Positions 32,787-37,482 of a DNA stretch of 37,482 nt are shown here, piece by piece (positions within the stretch are counted from its first letter, which is position 1; each line of letters starts with the position of its first letter). The notes beneath the pieces are model-generated. The model did not search any database. It saw only the letters and a list, made by a program, of their open reading frames with translations, and was not told where the DNA came from. The position numbers were made by a program, and so were the translations under genes. This stretch comes from Planctomycetota bacterium (GTDB lineage: Bacteria > Planctomycetota > Brocadiia > Brocadiales > Brocadiaceae). Location of the stretch: assembly GCA_016235875.1 (NCBI GenBank), contig JACRII010000108.1, positions 1 through 37,482 of the forward strand, given 5' to 3'.

Positions 32787-33350
32787 ATGAAGAAGATAAT
32801 ACCTGTTATTGCTGTTGTCGTATTTTTGGGCATTATCTTCGGGGTATGGTATATCAAGGGATATAACAAGGTTGTTGCCCTGAATGAGAACGTTAAAAAC
32901 GGTTGGTCTCAGGTAGACACGCAGCTCAAGCGTCGATATGACCTTATTCCTAACCTTGTGGAAACCGTAAAAGGTTATGCCTCTCACGAAAAAGAGATAT
33001 TTGAAAAACTCGCTGAGGCCAGAAAGGGTTATTTTAGTGCGGGTACGGTGGAAGATAAGGCCAAGGCTGCCACACAGATTGAGGGGTTTTTATCACGTTT
33101 GTTAATGTTCCGGGAGACGTATCCTGAATTGAAGGCAAACGAATCCTTTCTTAAATTACAGGATACGCTGGAAGGCACTGAGAACCGCATTTCTGTTGAG
33201 CGCAAGCGATATAACGACAGCGTCAGGGACCTGAATGCCTACATCAAAAGCTTCTATGGCAGATTCTTTGCCTCACGCGCTGGCGTAACAGAAGCAAAAT
33301 ATTTTGAGGTTGCCGAGGCAGAAAAAGAAACGCCAAAAGTCAAATTTTAA
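32787..33350 (+). CDS. LemA family protein
   Basis: This 187-residue protein begins with a membrane anchor (MKKIIPVIAVVVFLGIIFGV) then NKVVALNENVKNGWSQVDTQ, LKRRYDLIPNLVETVKGYA and HEKEIFEKLAEAR, the LemA family core. A four-helix bundle with EGTENRISVERKRYNDSVRD, NAYIKSF and YFEVAEAEKE ends it. LemA proteins face the outside of the cytoplasmic membrane and partner with TPM proteins. Length and order fit the family well. AAAGG lies seven bases before the ATG. Confidence 0.95.
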   Translation: MKKIIPVIAVVVFLGIIFGVWYIKGYNKVVALNENVKNGWSQVDTQLKRRYDLIPNLVETVKGYASHEKEIFEKLAEARKGYFSAGTVEDKAKAATQIEGFLSRLLMFRETYPELKANESFLKLQDTLEGTENRISVERKRYNDSVRDLNAYIKSFYGRFFASRAGVTEAKYFEVAEAEKETPKVKF

Positions 33351-33433
33351 CAGTTAACAGTAACAACAGAAACCGCAGATTTCTCAGGCTTTACAACATT
33401 CCAATCCTTTCATGCAAATCGCTTCTTACTATA

Positions 33434-33610
33434 ATGAATAAATGTCAGGACAAGAAATATCCGTGTGATGACTGTTTTAGCTGCCAGTTTTGCAGTGACG
33501 AACGCTGTGCCGTCTGTTTATGCAGCAAGCACAAACCCAGGCAGTTGAGCGTGGAAGAACAAATCGCCATGTATGAGGCGTTAAATAAGGATACCTTTAG
33601 TAATAAATGA
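33434..33610 (+). CDS. Cys-rich 58-residue protein
   Basis: This frame below the usual length limit reads MNKCQDKKYPCDDCFSCQFC, then SDERCAVCLC and SKHKPRQLSVEEQIAMYEAL. Eight Cys at 4, 11, 14, 17, 20, 25, 28 and 30 include C-x2-C-x2-C-x2-C, suggesting a zinc or iron-sulfur cluster. A charged helix forms the tail. No family is recognised and no strong ribosome-binding site is visible. The dense Cys spacing with an orderly C-terminal helix makes chance unlikely. It stands between lemA and the U32 gene; 33611-33741 is repeat DNA (ATTTACGATTGAGGATTTG). Confidence 0.6.
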   Translation: MNKCQDKKYPCDDCFSCQFCSDERCAVCLCSKHKPRQLSVEEQIAMYEALNKDTFSNK

Positions 33611-33741
33611 AACAGGTCATACTTTCTGATGTGTGCAAGCCAGAGATAAATATTTTAGATTTACGATTGAGGATTTGAGATTTAAAAATCGTAAATCCCA
33701 ATTTCACGCCAAATACTTCTAAAATTATCGGTAAGTTATAA

Positions 33742-36567
33742 ATGTCAAACCCTTACCCCCAACACAAGAAACCAGAATTACTCGCTCCCGCTGGCGATAT
33801 GGAGTGTTTTTTTGCAGCCGTTGAAAACGGGGCTGACGCCGTTTATTTTGGCTTAAAGGATTTTAGCGCCCGTGCAAGCGCAGACAATTTTGCCATCGAT
33901 GACGCCAGCAAGGCCATTGCTTACGCCCGCAAAAGATCCGTCAAGGTCTACATTGCCATTAATACCCTCATTAAAACCCACGAACTGGAAAGTGTCGTGG
34001 ATTATTTGGTTGCACTGGACGAACTACAGCCCGATGCATTGATTATTCAGGATTTGGGGCTTCTCTATTTAATACAATCTCAATTCCCTCATTTTCAGCT
34101 ACACGCCAGCACGCAGATGACCATCCACAATCTTGCCGGAGTTAGACAACTGGAAAGGATGGGGTTTAAACGTGTGGTCTTATCCAGGGAGTTGTCGATA
34201 GACGAAATTAAAAATATTTCCCAAAATACCAGCATGGAGATAGAAGTATTTGTACACGGGGCGTTGTGTTACTCCTATTCGGGATTATGCTTCTTCAGCA
34301 GTATGATGGGTGGACGGAGCGGGAATCGTGGTCGCTGCGCACAGCCCTGCAGGATGTATTACAAATCTCAGTCAGACGAAGGCGGGTATCTGTTTTCTAT
34401 GAAAGACCTCCGCACCCTGTCACAAATTAAAGCGTTGATGACTGCAGGAATCCATTCGTTTAAGATCGAGGGGCGTATGAAATCGCCTGAATACGTGGCC
34501 GTAGTGACACACACCTACCGGCAGGCAATTGATGGCAAACTAAAAGACGAAGAGGCGGCCATTCATCTTATGAATACGGTGTTTAGCCGGGAGGCAGCGT
34601 GTTCGTATTTGATAAAAGAAAATGGACAAAGAAACAGCAAAACTGCGGATATTGCCGCAGTAAAGCCATCGGATATGATTAATCCATCATATCCTGCAAA
34701 TATCGGGTCTTATGCCGGTGAGGTAATAAAATCCGGGAAGGGGTACGTTACCATAAGGGCTGATGCCGATATTGGCGTAAGGGATTTGTTACAGGTCTTT
34801 GAAAATAGTTCTGAAAAACCAGCTTTGCTACATGTGAAGAACATCAAGGTTGATGGGAAAAGGGTGTTTGGCATAAAGGCAGGTGATATTGCTATAGTCG
34901 ATACTGAACGACAGTATAAACAGGGTGCAAGGCTGTATTTGCTTTCTTCCCAGAAAGTCAAAGAAACGTTTGCGCCGAAAGTGCCGAAAAAACTCGATGC
35001 TTCTAAGATACCGGTAGATGTGGAGATTAAAATAAGGTCTGATAGTATAGGAATAAAGGGAATCGCAAAGGGTTTCTCGTTTTCCAGGGATTATCCTGTA
35101 AAGCTGGAAAAAGGGATCCACAGAGCAACTGAAATGGAAAATATAAAGGAATGCTTTGCCCGTTTGGGTGAGACGCCGTTTGAGCTGGCAGGTATTCATG
35201 GAGAAATTTCTGGTGAATTATTTGTCCCGCTCAGTGTATTAAATGAGATTCGAAGGGATTATTTCCAAATATTTTGTGAAGAATGGCGAAAGGACAGGAA
35301 ACGTAGGTGTGAAAATATAAAGAAATGGATACAGGAGAAATTTATTGAATACAGCAGATCTGGCAGTCAATTGTCTGGCGAAAGCTCCATTTTAACCTCC
35401 ATAAATCCCCCTTTAGAAAAGGGGGTAACAGTTTACCCACATCTAAACCGCCCCGCCTCCCCCATTCTCCCCCTCAGTGAGAGGGACAGGGGGAGGAAAC
35501 TAAGGGACAATGAGTGTTCCCCGCCCCTGGTGGGAGGGGTTAGGGGAGGGGGTGAACTGTTACAAAAGGGGGAATGGGGGAATTCTGGGGGGATAACTGA
35601 CAGTGTTGAAAATAAAGAAGAGTGTGCTTTGAACAATATTTCAGAAGACAGAATCAGGTTATCCCTGAAGGTAGATAAACTAGATTACCTGAATCACGCT
35701 CCTTTAGAGAAAATTAACAAGATATACATTGTCCTGACAGACGAAACGATTGGGGATCTCATAGTGCAGCATAGTCACAATCAAATCCCCCTTAACAAAG
35801 GGGGACTTAGGGGGTTGTTTCCCTTTGTTAAGGGGGAAGAACGGCGGTTGTTAAAAACGTGCATAGAAAATAATGAAAGTATCTCCCTATCGAAGGTAAG
35901 AGACAAAATCGTCTTTTCATTGCCTGTCATTATGCGGGATACGGGGAACGGATATATGACGTATGGGTATTTTAAGAAAGTCGTGCATGAATTGATTTCA
36001 CAGGGTTTTCGGCAATTCCAGGTTTCCAATCTTGGCGCTCTGGAACTATTTGGTGACAAGGCCGTGCAGTTGTATGCCGATTACCCTTTGTACTGCCTGA
36101 ACCCGCTTTCCGCAATGAAACTCAGGGATTTGGGATTTTGCAGGTATACGTTATCTCCTGAAGATGGCAAAGAGAATTTAGAGAGGCTGTTTTCTCCAAA
36201 TTCGGATGTAATTGTTTATCAGGATACCCCGCTCTTTACCTCCGAGACCTGCATCTGGGCGAATATGAAGAGATCGTGTCCGGGAAAGGGTCGGTGTGGT
36301 TTCAATCAAGTCATGCTTGAAAACGAATACGGCGACCGGTTTTTGGCAATAGATGAGAATTGTAAGACAGTGGTTATTAATGAAATGCCTCTCTCTATTA
36401 CCCACCTCATTCCAAAGCTCATTGAGTCTGGACAAAGGGATTTCAGGATTGATTTGTGTTACAAAGATTATTTGCCTGAAATGATTAACGATATCTTTTC
36501 TGCCGTTCAAAATAAGCGCAAGATTAAAAACTCGATGGTGGGAAATTTTGAAAGGGGGTTAATATAG
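33742..36567 (+). CDS. U32 family peptidase-like RNA hydroxylase, enlarged by in-frame repeats
   Basis: This 941-residue protein has ELLAPAGDMECFFAAVENGA, DAVYFGLKDFSARASADNF, EVFVHGALCYSYSGLCFFSS and GNRGRCAQPCRMYY, the U32 hallmarks with Fe-S-binding Cys. DUF3656-type segments follow. U32 proteins such as RlhA and TrhP hydroxylate 23S rRNA or tRNA bases, so the peptidase name is historical. Related proteins with DUF3656 are usually shorter. Residues about 546-627 and about 675-703 are encoded by palindromic genomic repeats that keep the frame open, rich in Pro, Gly and Arg. The first insertion lies between the DUF3656 region and the C-terminal part (residues 640 on), where no conserved core is interrupted. 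Confidence 0.9.
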   Translation: MSNPYPQHKKPELLAPAGDMECFFAAVENGADAVYFGLKDFSARASADNFAIDDASKAIAYARKRSVKVYIAINTLIKTHELESVVDYLVALDELQPDALIIQDLGLLYLIQSQFPHFQLHASTQMTIHNLAGVRQLERMGFKRVVLSRELSIDEIKNISQNTSMEIEVFVHGALCYSYSGLCFFSSMMGGRSGNRGRCAQPCRMYYKSQSDEGGYLFSMKDLRTLSQIKALMTAGIHSFKIEGRMKSPEYVAVVTHTYRQAIDGKLKDEEAAIHLMNTVFSREAACSYLIKENGQRNSKTADIAAVKPSDMINPSYPANIGSYAGEVIKSGKGYVTIRADADIGVRDLLQVFENSSEKPALLHVKNIKVDGKRVFGIKAGDIAIVDTERQYKQGARLYLLSSQKVKETFAPKVPKKLDASKIPVDVEIKIRSDSIGIKGIAKGFSFSRDYPVKLEKGIHRATEMENIKECFARLGETPFELAGIHGEISGELFVPLSVLNEIRRDYFQIFCEEWRKDRKRRCENIKKWIQEKFIEYSRSGSQLSGESSILTSINPPLEKGVTVYPHLNRPASPILPLSERDRGRKLRDNECSPPLVGGVRGGGELLQKGEWGNSGGITDSVENKEECALNNISEDRIRLSLKVDKLDYLNHAPLEKINKIYIVLTDETIGDLIVQHSHNQIPLNKGGLRGLFPFVKGEERRLLKTCIENNESISLSKVRDKIVFSLPVIMRDTGNGYMTYGYFKKVVHELISQGFRQFQVSNLGALELFGDKAVQLYADYPLYCLNPLSAMKLRDLGFCRYTLSPEDGKENLERLFSPNSDVIVYQDTPLFTSETCIWANMKRSCPGKGRCGFNQVMLENEYGDRFLAIDENCKTVVINEMPLSITHLIPKLIESGQRDFRIDLCYKDYLPEMINDIFSAVQNKRKIKNSMVGNFERGLI
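35376..35620. repeat. About 245-bp block of palindromic repeats inside the U32 gene
   Basis: Includes AATCCCCCTTTAGAAAAGGG, TCTCCCCCTCAGTGAGAGGG and CCCTGGTGGGAGGGGTTAGG. The last matches the palindrome at 5370-5421. The encoded peptide includes NPPLEKG and SPPLVGGVRGGGELL. Confidence 0.85.
35766..35846. repeat. Second repeat block inside the U32 gene
   Basis: Begins GCAGCATAGTCACAATCAAA (also at 13984), then CCCCCTTAACAAAGGGGG and CCCTTTGTTAAGGGGG, which pair as a long hairpin. Encodes HSHNQIPLNKGGLRGLFPF. Confidence 0.85.
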
Positions 36568-36586
36568 TACCAAAACCCTGTAGTTC

Positions 36587-36644
36587 GGCTGGTTCAATCG
36601 TTCGACTGAGCGCTCACGACGAAGTCTGCATGGGTGAACCAGCC
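36587..36644 (+). repeat. Composite 58-bp element, copy 2 (contains palindromic element copy 6)
   Basis: Outer arms GGCTGGTTCA and TGAACCAGCC enclose the 30-bp element (36597-36626) and a GCATGGG spacer. It lies just after the U32 gene and may serve its 3' end. Confidence 0.9.
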
Positions 36645-36839
36645 CAGAGCATTCAGTCCTTAAAAGCAACCACAGATTCCGCAGATTACACAGACTTTTT
36701 TGGTTCTTCTGTTTTGGGCTCGTGAGGCACTGTCAGACGAAAGGGGCAGAAACAGATACGTCCTCATGGAAATGGGGATAGGCCAAACCTAAACCACTAC
36801 GCCAGTTCCCTACTCTACCCAATTGCCGATTAGAACAGA
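36645..36839. other. Repeat-bearing spacer, no gene
   Basis: Contains the common AACCACAGATTCCGCAGATT repeat (36669) and a short CGTCCTCATGGAAATGGGG copy (36757-36779). Neither a gene nor a clear promoter is visible. Confidence 0.6.
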
Positions 36840-37100
36840 TTATTTCGTAATTACTTTGAGTTCTTCTCGAATTACCTTACGTAGTTTTCTTTCAAGCGTA
36901 CTATTCGTTTGCTGAATATACTCTCGCAACGCATCATTGATTAACGTTTGATAGTTACCACCACCAGCCTTATGAATTTTGTTGCGGAACCAATTTAGTA
37001 TGTCTGTGTCAATACGTATCGTGATACGAGTCTTTCCTCTTGCAGGTTTCACTATTGCACCCTGTACTGCATCGTCAAAATCATACTCTTTTTCTTTCAT
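36840..37100 (-). CDS. brnA: BrnA antitoxin
   Basis: This 86-residue protein has KEYDFDDAVQGAIVKPARGK, then RITIRIDTDILNWFRNKIHK and the ending GGGNYQTLINDALREYIQQT. These are the BrnA features, a ribbon-helix-helix DNA-binding antitoxin (the IDTDILNWFR and NYQTLIN segments are diagnostic). It neutralises BrnT and represses the pair's promoter. Its ATG lies inside the 3' end of brnT (20-base overlap) with AAAGGGA just upstream. Confidence 0.93.
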   Translation of the reverse strand: MKEKEYDFDDAVQGAIVKPARGKTRITIRIDTDILNWFRNKIHKAGGGNYQTLINDALREYIQQTNSTLERKLRKVIREELKVITK

Positions 37101-37356
37101 AAATTTCCCTTTCTTTTTTTGTGGCTGTGCGTGCTGAAATTAGACGTATGTCATTGTTCCTGTATGTGTATACAACAACAAGTGTACGGCTAAGAAAATC
37201 CATTCCAATAGTTACAAAACGCTGTTCGTTCCCAACGTAATGTTCTTTAATGGTTAATGCCCACTCATCTTCAAATACTCCAACCGCATCAGCGAAATCT
37301 ATACCGTGTTTCTTTAAATTAGAACCTGCTTTCTCACTGTCCCATTGGTAAAACAT
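37081..37356 (-). CDS. brnT: BrnT ribonuclease toxin
   Basis: I choose the ATG at 37356 (MFYQWDSEKAGSNLKKHGID), the usual BrnT start; an upstream ATG at 37386 would add ten residues. The 91-residue protein has FADAVGVFEDEWALTI, RFVTIGMDFLSRTLVVVYTY and RLISARTATKKERE, matching BrnT RNase toxins in full. It is encoded first, with brnA overlapping its end, the common order. Both members look intact. No ribosome-binding site is visible before the chosen ATG. 37387-37482 is featureless. Confidence 0.93.
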   Translation of the reverse strand: MFYQWDSEKAGSNLKKHGIDFADAVGVFEDEWALTIKEHYVGNEQRFVTIGMDFLSRTLVVVYTYRNNDIRLISARTATKKEREIYERKRV

Positions 37357-37482
37357 AAATAAATTGTATGTACAGTATATGCACAAGTCAAATACAAAAT
37401 AGATACTTTATAAAAGATGCAATCTGCAATGTTGACATGGACTAATCGGGGTGAAAAGGATGGGCGGGATGGGCACAACTAA

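Overview
The window reads as a chromosomal piece of an anaerobic, AT-leaning bacterium. An anammox-type planctomycete (Brocadiales) is my best guess. The reasons are the pair of Lrp-like siroheme decarboxylases next to a small siroheme/ferredoxin protein, and the many palindromic repeats that sit even inside genes. No anammox marker such as hydrazine synthase is present, so the taxonomy is inference. Most genes are ordinary housekeeping or conserved hypotheticals. The unusual part is the repeat landscape.

Layout. 1-2241 (minus): the N-terminal 535 residues of a YfhO-type membrane protein, behind a DUF433/DUF5615 toxin-antitoxin pair. 2459-8589 (plus): a membrane-embedded spermidine-synthase-like protein, a double-domain M16 peptidase and a small zinc-ribbon protein, separated by palindromic repeats. 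8757-11284 (minus): a tightly coupled two-gene unit with a HEPN-like motif and winged helices, then hicB-hicA. 11406-13707 (minus): a MOSC protein and leuB. 13708-16812 is a gene-poor, repeat-rich scar zone. It holds a truncated TrmO-like gene, a RAYT transposase remnant, a small Cys protein, and a GC-rich ferritin-like/response-regulator fusion flanked by inverted repeats of about 68 bp.

16813-26123 (plus) is a dense run: glycosyltransferase, surE, tRNA-Phe with a consensus promoter, split transketolase, CtpA protease, an intrinsic terminator, tsaD, larB, nnrD, a degenerate PLD-like protein and a P-II protein. 26339-28806 (plus): an NDUFA9-like SDR and two hypothetical proteins. 28781-30604 (minus): a three-gene operon for siroheme chemistry (siroheme/ferredoxin protein, ahbA, ahbB). 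30765-36567 (plus): a promoter, a coiled-coil protein, a nucleotidyltransferase-like protein, a TPM-domain protein, LemA, a 58-residue Cys-rich protein and a U32 peptidase. 36840-37356 (minus): brnT-brnA.

Two threads tie the window together. First, several palindromic repeat families recur both between genes and in frame inside at least three proteins (YfhO, the spermidine-synthase-like protein and the U32 peptidase). A RAYT remnant hints at how such repeats once moved. Second, three recognisable toxin-antitoxin pairs and one candidate HEPN pair lie within 37 kb, mostly beside repeat-rich DNA.
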